Of a DNA stretch of 64,000 nucleotides, positions 51,096-59,595 are shown one piece after another. Source of the DNA: Pseudomonas pudica (lineage in GTDB: Bacteria > Pseudomonadota > Gammaproteobacteria > Pseudomonadales > Pseudomonadaceae). The stretch's first letter is position 1, and each line of letters opens with the position of its first letter. Location of the stretch: assembly GCF_015680405.1 (NCBI RefSeq), contig NZ_JADLJS010000019.1:1-64000 (forward strand), written 5' to 3'. Under the pieces are notes generated by a model. It did no database searches. It was not told where the DNA came from and saw nothing but the letters and a program-made list of their open reading frames with translations. A program made the position numbers and the translations under genes.

Positions 51096-53129
51096 CTACG
51101 TTCCATTAGAGCGACGAATGGCTTGGGTGTTTTCCAATCCCGCAAGCGGGTTTCCAAACCTCTTCAAATACTCTTCCCCAATTTTTTCGGCTCCTACGGC
51201 ATTTAGATGCGAGCCGTCGTTGCGGAAGATTATTTTTCCGCCGACAACTGCATTGCATCTACCTGAGTCGCAAAGGACATTGTTCGGATCAATCAGAATG
51301 ACTTGCGGGAATTTGGCTTTGATTTTATATTCTATGCGGTCTGTATCGGCCTGTACGGGCTTGTACGTTTCATCAATGATTGCGTGTCGTAACTTCTCCT
51401 CGCGCAGTCGATTAACTTCAGTCTTTCCAATTTCGGCGTATGGCTGAACTAGGATTATAACTATTACGCCGGCGTCTAGGTATTTTTTTATTGTGTCGAA
51501 CTGCAATTCATCGATACGGTCGTTCACGTCTTCGTATGATCCGTTATGGACTCGAAATCTTGTCTGCCAAGTTGCGTAGTTGTTCCAGAAGTTAGAAATT
51601 ATTACAAGTTTTTTTGATTTGGCCAGTTCAAATCTCGCAGTGTTGTAGTCGGAGATTTTTTTCCATTCTTCCTGAGGGAGTTTGTTTAGCGAGTCATTGG
51701 TAAAAACGTCTGGGATTGCTGGTGTAGAGCCCGCTGTGGTGTCATGGATCATTAAGCCTGCGTCCCGAGCAAGCACGTCTACAAACTGTGCGTAAGCATT
51801 GGCAAATGAATCGCCGATCAGTAGTCCGTCAACTTCACTCTTTGATACGCCTAGGTGACACTGTTCGTAGTTTCCGACCAATAACAAGCTAATGCATTGC
51901 GCTCTTTGTACGTGTGAGGTGTTCTTATCCTCCAGTTCAGAGATCAACTCGCCAGATCGCGACCTGAAGCCGTCATTCTTGAAGATTGCGTACGCCCCGG
52001 TGCATACCAGTAGCGCGGGGATGAGATACATTGGTATTGCGACGCTGGCGAATCTCTTGGCTTTAATGGATCTGAATGGGGTCTCAATGAAATGGTAGCT
52101 GAAGCACGACGCTGTAAATGCGGTAAATATAAGGATCCAGGCGTTCGCTGTGGTAAGTTCAATTCCGCGGTATTGAGCGAGCACCAATATTGGCCAGTGC
52201 CACAAATAGAAGGAATAGGATACTTTCCCAATGTAACGAATAGGCGGTAGCGTAAGGTACCGCAGTCCTATGTGGTTGGTTGTGATGAATCCACTCGCTA
52301 TCATCATCGCCGTACCGATGCAAACTGGAAGCGCATATAAGCCTGGGAACGGACTCGAATTGTCCAGCGCAAATGCGCTACCGATTATCAGTAGCAGACC
52401 AGCCAATGCGGCGGTCGCTCCTGGTCTCATCGTTTTCGCCACGCGGTGCTGGTAAAGGGCTAAAAGGGCTCCAATCATCAATTCAAAAAAGCGGAATGGC
52501 AGAAGGAGGTAGGCAGCATTTTTATGATTGATTGCGTAGTAGTGGGACGCTGTAAGAGATGCCAGCAGGATGGCTGCCACGGCATAGCGGGCTGCACGCT
52601 TGCTATCAATCCATGAAAGCGCAAGCAGCAGCACAGGCCACACGATATAGAATTGCTCCTCAACCGCGATCGACCATGTATGCAAAAGCGGCTCGCTAGC
52701 AGCATTACCGAAATAACCAGTGCCGTTAAAGAAGTAGACGTTGCTCAAGGCTACGAGTGAGGTCACTGCGCTCTTAGCATAGGAAATCATGTCATCAGGC
52801 AGCAGGTACAAACCTGCATAGAGGGTGGTACATGCCAGCAAGAAGAAATAAGCTGGCATCAACCGCTTTATTCTGCGGACGTAGAAGGAGCGGAATGTGA
52901 AGGTTCGATCCAGAATTTCGCGTCGAAGTATAGCTGTGATCAGATAGCCCGAAATAACGAAGAAAACATCGACCCCGACGAATCCGCCGGGCACCGGGAG
53001 ACCTGCGTGGTATAGCACCACCAACAGGACCGCTATGGCTCTGAGGCCGTCGATATCTGCCCGGTAGCCATTCCCCTCTGAATGGACATCCCTTCGCAGA
53101 ACTTGGGACTTTATCATTGTACTTGTCAT
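51096..53129 (-). CDS. O-antigen acyltransferase (OafA type) with SGNH domain
   Basis: 677 residues from ATG 53129 (other starts at 53117 and 53216 possible). N-terminal acyltransferase-3 domain with about ten membrane helices: YRADIDGLRAIAVLLVVLYH, GGFVGVDVFFVISGYLITAI, and HTWSIAVEEQFYIVWPV. The C-terminal periplasmic part (about 400-677) is an SGNH hydrolase-like domain: GLLIGDSFANAY (nucleophile S) and DGSHLNAVGA (D-x-x-H). Such proteins acetylate LPS O-antigen or other glycans. Read opposite to the late genes and AT-rich, it is a lysogenic-conversion gene that may change the phage's own receptor. Confidence 0.88.
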   Translation of the reverse strand: MTSTMIKSQVLRRDVHSEGNGYRADIDGLRAIAVLLVVLYHAGLPVPGGFVGVDVFFVISGYLITAILRREILDRTFTFRSFYVRRIKRLMPAYFFLLACTTLYAGLYLLPDDMISYAKSAVTSLVALSNVYFFNGTGYFGNAASEPLLHTWSIAVEEQFYIVWPVLLLALSWIDSKRAARYAVAAILLASLTASHYYAINHKNAAYLLLPFRFFELMIGALLALYQHRVAKTMRPGATAALAGLLLIIGSAFALDNSSPFPGLYALPVCIGTAMMIASGFITTNHIGLRYLTLPPIRYIGKVSYSFYLWHWPILVLAQYRGIELTTANAWILIFTAFTASCFSYHFIETPFRSIKAKRFASVAIPMYLIPALLVCTGAYAIFKNDGFRSRSGELISELEDKNTSHVQRAQCISLLLVGNYEQCHLGVSKSEVDGLLIGDSFANAYAQFVDVLARDAGLMIHDTTAGSTPAIPDVFTNDSLNKLPQEEWKKISDYNTARFELAKSKKLVIISNFWNNYATWQTRFRVHNGSYEDVNDRIDELQFDTIKKYLDAGVIVIILVQPYAEIGKTEVNRLREEKLRHAIIDETYKPVQADTDRIEYKIKAKFPQVILIDPNNVLCDSGRCNAVVGGKIIFRNDGSHLNAVGAEKIGEEYLKRFGNPLAGLENTQAIRRSNGT

Positions 53130-53350
53130 TGTTGTCGCGACCCTATTAAGCAACTGAACCGTTGACCTAGCGACAGCAATAATAGCTAAAAGGCATTGCT
53201 GGTGTATCCAGTCCATCTGGATCCCTTAGGATCTTATGCCAAGGCGTAGCGTGTGGCGCGAAGCTAGGAGTCGTTGCTCAAGGCATCGCCAGCCGGGTAG
53301 AGATGGCGAACGTCAACGCTGGCGCTGGCGACGAATGCGCACTTCTCTGA

Positions 53351-53452
53351 GCGGTTGGCCTCGGCACGTCCGCCGGCGTAATGTTGCATCCGAATGACTA
53401 TGGTCACTCCCTGTACGCGCAGAAGATATTCGAGATGTACAAGCAGAACTGA
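53351..53452 (+). pseudogene. 3' remnant of an SGNH/GDSL hydrolase gene
   Basis: In frame from 53351 to the TGA at 53450-53452 the translation ends GVMLHPNDYGHSLYAQKIFE then MYKQN. HPNDYGHxxYA is the characteristic C-terminal end of GDSL/SGNH esterases (the D/H catalytic block). The upstream part is missing or out of frame (TGA at 53348). Probably a tail-linked esterase gene cut off when the acyltransferase gene arrived. The rest of the 53130-53511 gap holds only this and cassette 5. Confidence 0.5.
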
Positions 53453-53472
53453 TCCTCATACCAAATTCACAC

Positions 53473-53514
53473 AGCCCGCCTAGCGCGGGCTTTTTTGTGC
53501 CTGGAGAAAACATG
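53473..53514 (+). terminator. Terminator-RBS cassette 5 (before endolysin)
   Basis: AGCCCGC / GCGGGCT stem, T6, then GTGCCTGGAGAAAAC and ATG 53512. The stem differs from cassettes 1-4 but the T-run and RBS block are the same. Confidence 0.8.
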
Positions 53515-54000
53515 GCCAGACTCACCGAAACCCAGGCCGGAGGCGTGAACGTGCTCCGGTTTCTGGACCTGATCGCATTCTCTGAAGGCACCTCAACCGT
53601 CAGAGTAAGCGACGACGGGTACAACGTTCTGTACGGCGGCGGCCTGTTTCAGGGCTATGCGGACCACCCGCGGCGCAAGCTGACATTCCCCATCAACGGC
53701 AAGCCTGTGACCAGCACGGCTGCCGGCCGGTACCAGCTGCTCGAACGTTACTGGGATGCGTACCGGGTCAGCCTTCGCTTAGCGGGCGGCTTCACGCCGG
53801 AGAACCAAGACCGCATCGCGCTGCAGCAGATCCGCGAGCAGCGAGCCCTGGACGACATCAAGGCAGGCCGCATCGAGCAGGCGATCGCCAAGTGCTCGAA
53901 CATTTGGGCCAGTTTCCCTGGCAACAGCTACGGCCAAAACCCGCACCGCCTGGAAAAGCTGCTGGATCAGTGGCCGAAGCTGGGTGGGGTGCTGGCGTGA
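53512..54000 (+). CDS. Endolysin, lambda R-like muramidase
   Basis: 162 residues. NVLRFLDLIAFSEGTSTVRV with catalytic E after AFS, then GGGLFQGYADHPRRK, TSTAAGRYQLLERYWDAY and FTPENQDRIALQQI match GH104 lytic transglycosylases such as lambda R. It cuts the glycan strands once holins open the membrane. No signal peptide. Its stop overlaps the spanin start. Confidence 0.9.
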   Translation: MARLTETQAGGVNVLRFLDLIAFSEGTSTVRVSDDGYNVLYGGGLFQGYADHPRRKLTFPINGKPVTSTAAGRYQLLERYWDAYRVSLRLAGGFTPENQDRIALQQIREQRALDDIKAGRIEQAIAKCSNIWASFPGNSYGQNPHRLEKLLDQWPKLGGVLA

Positions 54001-54530
54001 ACAGCGCGGTACCAGCCTGGTGCTGGTGGCTCCTCGCACTGGTACTGGTCGCCGGTGGCCAGCAGTACCGGGTGGTGGTTGCTGACGGGGCTGCGGCTGA
54101 TGCGCGCGCGGAAACTGCGCGGTCCGAGAAGGTCTTGGCCGACTACCGCCTGGAGGTGGCCGAGCGTGACCGGCGCGCCGCTGCCCAGGCCAGAACCGAA
54201 GAACAGCGCCGCCAAGCCGTGGCGGACGAGGAGGGTGAGAGTGCGCGTAAGAAACTGGAACTGGCCCAAGACCGCGCCGATGCTGCTGAGTCTGCTGCTG
54301 GTGGGCTGCGCGGTGAGATCGCCCGACTGCGGGCCGGTCACCGAGCCACCTGCGACACCATCGCTGCCCAGCAGCGCCAAGCAGGAACCTCTGCCGTCGT
54401 GGTGCTCGGGGGATTGCTTGAAGAAGCTGACCGAATGGCGGGAGACCTCGCGACGGCGCTTGAGCGAAGCCGAATAGCCGGCCTGGCATGCGAGGCGGTG
54501 ATCGACGGTTTTGGAAAGTTCTCTCCATAG
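53997..54530 (+). CDS. Inner-membrane spanin (Rz-like)
   Basis: 177 residues from a GTG overlapping the endolysin stop by 4 bp. One N-terminal membrane helix (VPAWCWWLLALVLVAGGQQY) followed by a long coiled coil (45-130, ARSEKVLADYRLEVAERDRR), as in Rz/DUF2514 i-spanins. Pairs with the nested outer-membrane spanin to fuse membranes at lysis. Confidence 0.85.
   Translation: MNSAVPAWCWWLLALVLVAGGQQYRVVVADGAAADARAETARSEKVLADYRLEVAERDRRAAAQARTEEQRRQAVADEEGESARKKLELAQDRADAAESAAGGLRGEIARLRAGHRATCDTIAAQQRQAGTSAVVVLGGLLEEADRMAGDLATALERSRIAGLACEAVIDGFGKFSP
54241..54477 (+). CDS. Outer-membrane spanin (Rz1-like), nested
   Basis: 78 residues in another frame wholly inside the Rz gene. GTG 54241 follows GAGGAGGGTGAGA; VRVRNWNWPKTAPMLLSLLL then VGC is a lipoprotein signal with lipobox LLVGC, and the short mature part is proline-rich (CGPVTEPPATPSLPSSAKQE), the hallmark of Rz1 o-spanins. 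An ATG at 54280 is an alternative start. Nested Rz1 is common in lambdoid phages. Confidence 0.82.
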   Translation: MRVRNWNWPKTAPMLLSLLLVGCAVRSPDCGPVTEPPATPSLPSSAKQEPLPSWCSGDCLKKLTEWRETSRRRLSEAE

Positions 54531-54673
54531 CAAGGAAGCAGGGAAGCAGGGAGGCAGAAAAGCGCCCTAGCCACCTATTGGAACCCAGAAATTACAGCGG
54601 ATTGGACCCATGAGCCGAGCCGCGTACGCAATAAAATGCGTCTGTGTTTTACGAAAGCGCTTATGGAGTATGT

Positions 54674-55123
54674 ATGACTCGTATGAATTGGTTTGAAAAG
54701 TCTCCCGGTGCAGCAAAAGCGCTGACCGGGTTACACCACTATGTAACCACCGGAACGAATCTACCTCCGGAGTTGATACATCTGGTCTTCCTTCGAGTAT
54801 CACAGATCAATGGTTGCGCGTTCTGCATCGATCTTCACTCTCGCGACTTGATCAAAGGCCGCATGTCAGTTGACAAGGTGCTGCTAGTCGCGGTTTGGCA
54901 TGAGGCGGAACACTTATTCTCTGATCTAGAGCGCGCTGCATTGAAGTGGGCAGAAGAGGTGACCAATGTGGGAGAAACCCATGTTTCGGACGAGGCCTAC
55001 GCTGCCGCCTCCGCGGTCTTCAACGAGCGAGACTTGGTAGATTTGACTGCCACGATTGCTGCAATGAACGCTTTCAACAGGATGGGGGTTACGTTCAGAC
55101 TCAAGCCTGCCGCGAAGGCGTAG
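54674..55123 (+). CDS. AhpD/carboxymuconolactone decarboxylase-like protein
   Basis: 149 residues from ATG 54674. The CMD/AhpD motif is clear: LVFLRVSQINGCAFCIDLHS with the CxxC redox pair and following H, then AVWHEAEHLFSDLERAALKW. Cytoplasmic peroxide/redox enzyme family. It lies just beyond the spanin genes on the same strand with its own promoter region; either terminal prophage cargo or the first host gene. Confidence 0.85.
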   Translation: MTRMNWFEKSPGAAKALTGLHHYVTTGTNLPPELIHLVFLRVSQINGCAFCIDLHSRDLIKGRMSVDKVLLVAVWHEAEHLFSDLERAALKWAEEVTNVGETHVSDEAYAAASAVFNERDLVDLTATIAAMNAFNRMGVTFRLKPAAKA

Positions 55124-55294
55124 CTGTCAACCGCCTAACCCTGCTAAGGAAGTCGCCAAGGTGGAGCTCGGTTTTCCGCCTTATCGGGGTGTGAAGTCAG
55201 GGTCAATTGTCGCCGCATCGCCTCGATCCACTGAATAGCGGGCACTGGGGCGAAGCGGCCTATAATGCACTGACTTCCACCAAAGGATTAATCC

Positions 55295-55504
55295 GTGAAA
55301 AGAACGCTGGAAGGGATGGCGCTCGCTGGTGAGCCCTTGCTACTGAAAGCTCTGGAAGCGGTCCGGGCCCATCGTGATGCGGAAACAGGTGGCGCGCCGC
55401 CTGAAGAGGTCGAGCGCCTACGCCTGTTGGCGGATTCGCTATACCAAGCGGTTATCGATTACCAGTTAATCCAAGCAGGTCGGGCACCGGCTACCATTCA
55501 GTGA
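55295..55504 (+). CDS. Small helical protein, paralogue A
   Basis: 69 residues from a GTG with AAAGGA upstream; a CTATAATGC (-10-like) lies at 55260. Sequence HRDAETGGAPPEEVERLRLL then ADSLYQAVIDYQL matches the next gene over most of its length. Function unknown. Confidence 0.65.
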   Translation: MKRTLEGMALAGEPLLLKALEAVRAHRDAETGGAPPEEVERLRLLADSLYQAVIDYQLIQAGRAPATIQ

Positions 55505-55528
55505 TGGCCTTCTTAGGATGGAACCCCG

Positions 55529-55735
55529 ATGAAGTGTAAGCCGCCGATCCTTTACCCTGACCATCCCATGTACACCAACGCCGTGGACGCTATGAAGCGT
55601 TATCACGAGGCCCAGGCTTCGGGTGAGCCGGCGGAAGAGGTGGAGCGTCTGCGGCTAATTGCCGAATCGCAGTTCCAGGCGGTAACCGACTACCAGCTCA
55701 GAGCTCTAGGTCGCCCTGGCGGTTCTGTTCACTGA
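55529..55735 (+). CDS. Small helical protein, paralogue B
   Basis: 68 residues, YHEAQASGEPAEEVERLRLI then AESQFQAVTDYQL, a clear tandem paralogue of the preceding gene. Its 3' end overlaps the converging SRAP gene by 38 bp. Function unknown. Confidence 0.65.
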   Translation: MKCKPPILYPDHPMYTNAVDAMKRYHEAQASGEPAEEVERLRLIAESQFQAVTDYQLRALGRPGGSVH

Positions 55736-56417
55736 CCGGCTCAATCAGCTCATGGCCTTGGTTCTTAACATTCCCCACCGCCTTGCCAACTCGAAACCAT
55801 CGGAAGTCTCGTGCCGGCCGGCATCCAACCTCGACAATAGCTTCCAAGCGTTCGCCTGATGTGGCTGGATCCAGCCATTCCCTCGCGGTTTCAGGCGAGA
55901 GCACCAGGGGTTTTCTGTCGTGGATGTCGACCAGGCCGTGATCAGCAGCGGCTGTGATGACAACAAATCCATCCCGCTCATCTGGCTCCAGACCCTGATG
56001 TACTTCTGCGAGCGCGGCAAAAAATAGAGGTCCGCCATCGGCGCTCGTGATGTAGTACGGCTGCTTTCGCTTGGGGTCTGCAGGGTCTGGAACCCATTCG
56101 AACCAGCCATTTGCCGGCGCCAAAGCTCTCCCGTTCGGCCACAGAGCCTTGAAGAATTTTCCCATCACCACGGTCTCGGCCCGAGCATTGATCGGGTCCG
56201 GGCGTTTCCCCTTCGCCCAGAAAGGCGACCATCCCCACTTGACTCTATCCACACTCAGCCCCTCGTCTACTCTGCGGATTACCTCGACCCGGGTCGAAGG
56301 CGCCACATTGAAACGACTGATGGGTTCATGGTCGTACCCATTGATCACCACCAGGTCCAGCGATAGCTGGCGCAGGTAGTGATCCATCGACTCATAGATC
56401 GAGTATCGTCCGCACAT
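55698..56417 (-). CDS. SOS response-associated peptidase (SRAP/YedK-like)
   Basis: 239 residues. All SRAP active-site residues are present: C2 in MCGRY, N78 in INARAET, E107 in GWFEW and H166 in DIHDRKPLVL. The family (HMCES, YedK) covalently captures abasic sites in single-stranded DNA through C2. It is divergent from the umuDC-like operon across an intergenic region with a LexA box, so both are probably SOS-controlled. Confidence 0.92.
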   Translation of the reverse strand: MCGRYSIYESMDHYLRQLSLDLVVINGYDHEPISRFNVAPSTRVEVIRRVDEGLSVDRVKWGWSPFWAKGKRPDPINARAETVVMGKFFKALWPNGRALAPANGWFEWVPDPADPKRKQPYYITSADGGPLFFAALAEVHQGLEPDERDGFVVITAAADHGLVDIHDRKPLVLSPETAREWLDPATSGERLEAIVEVGCRPARDFRWFRVGKAVGNVKNQGHELIEPVSEQNRQGDLEL

Positions 56418-56484
56418 ATTTCCCCCTCTCGCCCGTCAGAATTTTCACCGTCCAGGATTGACCGGGCAGCCGATGCCGGATTTA

Positions 56485-56500
56485 CTGTATATGCATACAG
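56485..56500. promoter_or_regulatory. LexA (SOS) box
   Basis: CTGTATATGCATACAG matches the CTG-N10-CAG palindrome bound by LexA, 20 bp before the umuD-like ATG and 67 bp from the divergent SRAP start. Confidence 0.92.
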
Positions 56501-56520
56501 TCTGCTTCGGACCTTCCACC

Positions 56521-56949
56521 ATGACTATCACTTTCTTAGGTACGCCAACTGGCGGTACCGAACTGCTCCCGTTGTATTCGTTTCGCGTGCCGGCCGGGTT
56601 TCCATCGCCTGCTGCGGACCACCTGGAAGGCCATATTTCCCTTGATGAGTTATTCGACCTCCGCGCGCCCCATGTGTATCTAGTGAAAGTCGAAGGCGAC
56701 AGCATGCAAGGGGCAGGCATCTATTCCGGGGATATCGTCATCGTCGATCGCGGCCGCGAGGCTGAACACGGCGATGTGGTGATTGCCGCGGTTAACAGCG
56801 AGCCAGTTTGCAAGCGCCTGCACCGCCGCGATGGGGTGGTCATCCTGAAGTCCGAGAACCCGGCATATCCGCCGCGGTACATCATGGAAGGCGACGAGCT
56901 CGTGATATGGGGCGTTGTGCGTTACAGCGTTCGTGACCATGCGCAGTGA
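56521..56949 (+). CDS. umuD: UmuD-like S24 autoprotease
   Basis: 142 residues from ATG 56521. Cleavage region VPAGFPSPA (A25-G26), nucleophile S61 in VEGDSMQGAG and K98 in VCKRL give the UmuD layout. RecA-driven self-cleavage converts it to the active subunit of a Pol V-type translesion polymerase. Overlaps the umuC start by 11 bp. Confidence 0.9.
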   Translation: MTITFLGTPTGGTELLPLYSFRVPAGFPSPAADHLEGHISLDELFDLRAPHVYLVKVEGDSMQGAGIYSGDIVIVDRGREAEHGDVVIAAVNSEPVCKRLHRRDGVVILKSENPAYPPRYIMEGDELVIWGVVRYSVRDHAQ

Positions 56950-58213
56950 TCAGGTGTTTGCACTGATCGACTGCAACTCGTTCTACGCGAGCTGCGAGCG
57001 CGTGTTTCGCCCGGACCTGGCCAAGACCCCGATCGTCGTGTTGAGCAACAACGACGGCTGCGTGATTGCCAGATCCTACGACGCTAAGCCATTTGTGAAG
57101 ATGGGCGAGCCGTTTTTCCAGGCGAAGGACAAGCTGCGCCGACACGGCATCATGGCTTTCAGCAGCAACTATGCGCTCTACGGCGACATGAGCGAGCGCG
57201 TCATGACACTGATTGAATCGATGGTGCCGGCAACAGAGGTCTACAGCATCGACGAGTGTTTCGCTGACCTCTCCGGCATTCAGGAAAACCTGTCCCAGTT
57301 CGGGCGAAAGCTGCGCTCGAGGATTTTCCAGTGCACGGGAATTCCGGTGGGCGTCGGCATTGCTTGCACGAAGACCCTCGCGAAGCTGGCCAACCATACG
57401 GCCAAGCGCCTGCAGGCACAGACGGGGGGCGTGGTCGACATCACCGATCCGTTCAAGCGCGATTGGGTATTGCGCAATACCGAGGTGAAGGAAGTGTGGG
57501 GCATTGGTCGGCGTATGACCGCTCACCTTGAATCGATGGGTATCCGCACAGCCATGGACCTGGCCAAAGCTGACGCCTGGACACTCCGCCAGAAGTTTAG
57601 CGTTGTGGTTGAAAAGACGGCCCGAGAGCTCGCTGGCACGCCATGCCTTGAACTGGACGAGGCCGAACCGCCGAAACAGGAGATCTGCTGCAGTCGGATG
57701 TTCGGAAAGCGGCTGAACGAGCTGGCGCCGATCAAACAGGCCGTGGCCACTTACGTTGGCCGCGCTGCGGAGAAACTGCGGGCTCAAGGGTCAGTTTGCA
57801 AGCGTATGCGAATCAGCATCCGTACCGGGATGTTCAATCCGGAGGAGGCGCACCACGCCCAGGGTGCGTTGGTAGAACTTCCATACCCAACCTGCGACAC
57901 GCTGCTGATGACTCGACTGGCCACCGATGCAGTCGGGAGGATCTTCAGGCCTGGGTTCCGCTACAGCAAGGCCGAGGTGCTGCTGATGGACCTGCGGCAA
58001 CCAGGTGAGTTTTCAGAGGATTTGTTCGCGCTCAAGCAATCGGTGGCATGTGACCGGCTCATGCAGGTGATGGATGACATCAATGAGCGCTGGGGAAGGG
58101 GGACAATGCGAGCCGCCAGCGTGCCGGCGACACCGGACTGGGGGATGAGGAGGGAGATGATGAGCCAATCCTATACAACGCGTATCGATCAACTGTGGAC
58201 GGTCAAATGTTGA
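56939..58213 (+). CDS. umuC: UmuC-like Y-family DNA polymerase
   Basis: 424 residues. Catalytic acidic residues D11 ([16 protein letters not shown]) and D105-E106 ([10 protein letters not shown]), helix-hairpin-helix ([17 protein letters not shown]) and little-finger domain, ending with the UmuC-specific C terminus ([33 protein letters not shown]). Error-prone bypass polymerase, expressed with UmuD from the LexA-boxed promoter. Common both on chromosomes and on Pseudomonas prophages. Confidence 0.93.
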   Translation: MRSDQVFALIDCNSFYASCERVFRPDLAKTPIVVLSNNDGCVIARSYDAKPFVKMGEPFFQAKDKLRRHGIMAFSSNYALYGDMSERVMTLIESMVPATEVYSIDECFADLSGIQENLSQFGRKLRSRIFQCTGIPVGVGIACTKTLAKLANHTAKRLQAQTGGVVDITDPFKRDWVLRNTEVKEVWGIGRRMTAHLESMGIRTAMDLAKADAWTLRQKFSVVVEKTARELAGTPCLELDEAEPPKQEICCSRMFGKRLNELAPIKQAVATYVGRAAEKLRAQGSVCKRMRISIRTGMFNPEEAHHAQGALVELPYPTCDTLLMTRLATDAVGRIFRPGFRYSKAEVLLMDLRQPGEFSEDLFALKQSVACDRLMQVMDDINERWGRGTMRAASVPATPDWGMRREMMSQSYTTRIDQLWTVKC

Positions 58214-58416
58214 GCCTGCCAGCGGCCTGGCTGGCCGAACTCAATGATCAGCCCGCTCTTGTAGCCGATCCGGATGGCCGAGCCGGGGTGCTTGCTGAAC
58301 TCGCGATTTCTGCGCACCGACGCGGGGACGTTGATGCGGGGCAGTTGGCCGACATGCTGGAGTTTGCCGAGGCGGCTAGGTTGTGGGCTCTGATTGAGGA
58401 TGAAGTGGCAGCTTGA
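58207..58416 (+). CDS. Small protein after umuC
   Basis: 69 residues from ATG 58207 overlapping the umuC stop by 7 bp. [20 protein letters not shown] then helical [20 protein letters not shown]. Co-transcribed with umuDC and so SOS-induced; no domain known. Confidence 0.7.
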   Translation: MLSLPAAWLAELNDQPALVADPDGRAGVLAELAISAHRRGDVDAGQLADMLEFAEAARLWALIEDEVAA

Positions 58417-58498
58417 GCCGCTCGATGCGCCCGGCGGCTAGGGGGACGTTTGTCGCCGGTCGTGAATGGCTGCTTTCGACCCAGAGCGAACATCTGTA
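58417..58498. repeat. Short repeat copy A (GCTTTCGACCCA core)
   Basis: Core GCTTTCGACCCA at 58472-58483, followed by AGC-NN-ACAT. An inverted copy lies at 59462-59473 beyond the OsmC-like gene. The wider 58417-58737 gap has no gene; it holds this repeat and a REP pair. Confidence 0.6.
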
Positions 58499-58608
58499 AC
58501 CGGGGCCGCTTCGCGGCCATCGCCGGCAAGCGCGGCTCCCACAGATACAGCGCATGCCTGAAGGCTGGTGATGTTCCTGTGGGAGCTGGCTTGCCGGCGA
58601 TGAGGCCT
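58499..58608. repeat. Inverted pair of Pseudomonas REP elements
   Basis: Copy 58499-58542 (GGGGCCGCTTCGCGGCC, CGCCGGCAAGC, CTCCCACA) and facing copy 58575-58608 (TGTGGGAGCTGGCTTGCCGG). Typical P. putida BIME-like pair, suggesting ordinary chromosome by this point. Confidence 0.85.
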
Positions 58609-58737
58609 GCACTGACAACAGAGCTCTGGATCAGTGTTCGCTCCGGGTCGATAGCTGCTGTCCTCGGGTGGCTGCCATCGACCCCATGCAGACATTTAGA
58701 TGTCCGGGCCGATACCGACGAAAGAGCTTTTGAGGGG

Positions 58738-59211
58738 TTAATTTTGATAGTCGATAACAGCCCTACATCGGATTGGGAAGTTGACCGAGTTGGCAATGAA
58801 ACACTCGTGGTGAGCATCGTCATGCAAGCGCATTGCAAGATCTCTATCTGATTGACTACTAATAGTGACCTGAGGTCTTAGCTCTGCTTCCTTGAAATGG
58901 CCCTTGCGCTGGTCATCGCCTTCGATCATGCGGCCCACGGGGTGATCGACGTATTCCAATACACGGACGTTGTTGACCGCGCAAAGATGAAGATACCAGA
59001 GCTTGTGGCAGGACGAGATCGATGCCAGCAACATGTCTTCAGGGTTCCAGAATTCGGGATTACCACGAAAAGCAGGGTCGGCGGAACCAGGGATAGGCGC
59101 TTTACCTGGTGACTCGACAATGAAGTCTCTCTGGTAAGCCGTATAGCTGGCAGTACCCTCACCCGTGTTGCCTATCCAATTGATGGTGACAGCATAATTG
59201 TGTTCTCTCAT
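58738..59211 (-). CDS. OsmC-like peroxidase family protein
   Basis: 157 residues from ATG 59211 (AGGAGTGACG upstream). OsmC fold with the two redox cysteines in LLASISSCHKLWYLHLCA and AHHECFIANSV; NPEFWNPEDMLLAS is the family's conserved turn. Reduces organic hydroperoxides. Flanked by inverted copies of a short repeat. Confidence 0.87.
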   Translation of the reverse strand: MREHNYAVTINWIGNTGEGTASYTAYQRDFIVESPGKAPIPGSADPAFRGNPEFWNPEDMLLASISSCHKLWYLHLCAVNNVRVLEYVDHPVGRMIEGDDQRKGHFKEAELRPQVTISSQSDRDLAMRLHDDAHHECFIANSVNFPIRCRAVIDYQN

Positions 59212-59595
59212 CGTCACTCCTGTGTTGAAAGATGCCCGGAAGATGATCCGCTCTTCTCGCGTTGGCACTGTAATTTTGCGCGCTCAGTGTGGCTCCCAAC
59301 CAGCTTCTCCTGTTTGCATTGGCGCATGCATTGTTTGCGCGGAAGCAATGCGTCCGGCCAGAGAGATAGCCTTATGGCTGGTTTGATAGTGCTTGCTGGC
59401 GTGTCTTGACGTGAAAAAGCTAACGAATTCTGAATCAGCCCTGTGCCTTGAATGTCAGCTATGGGTCGAAAGCGGACGGTGCAGATAGGAATGTTGTCTT
59501 GGCTACATGAGCCTGTTTCTCTGAGCTGAACAACTAGTTTGCCCTGGTGGCTGATCCTGATGGGCGAAAGAGTCGAACAGGAACGGGAAAACGGA
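59212..59595. other. Intergenic region with repeat copy B
   Basis: No convincing gene. Contains the core TGGGTCGAAAGC at 59462-59473, the reverse complement of the copy at 58472-58483; the homologous stretch extends over AATGTCAGCTATGGGTCGAA and some bases more. An open frame across it is repeat-derived. Confidence 0.6.

Noticed and set aside
58450..58851. 133-residue plus-strand open frame
   Set aside because: Most of it translates the REP pair and the short repeat, and it runs into the antisense of the OsmC-like gene.
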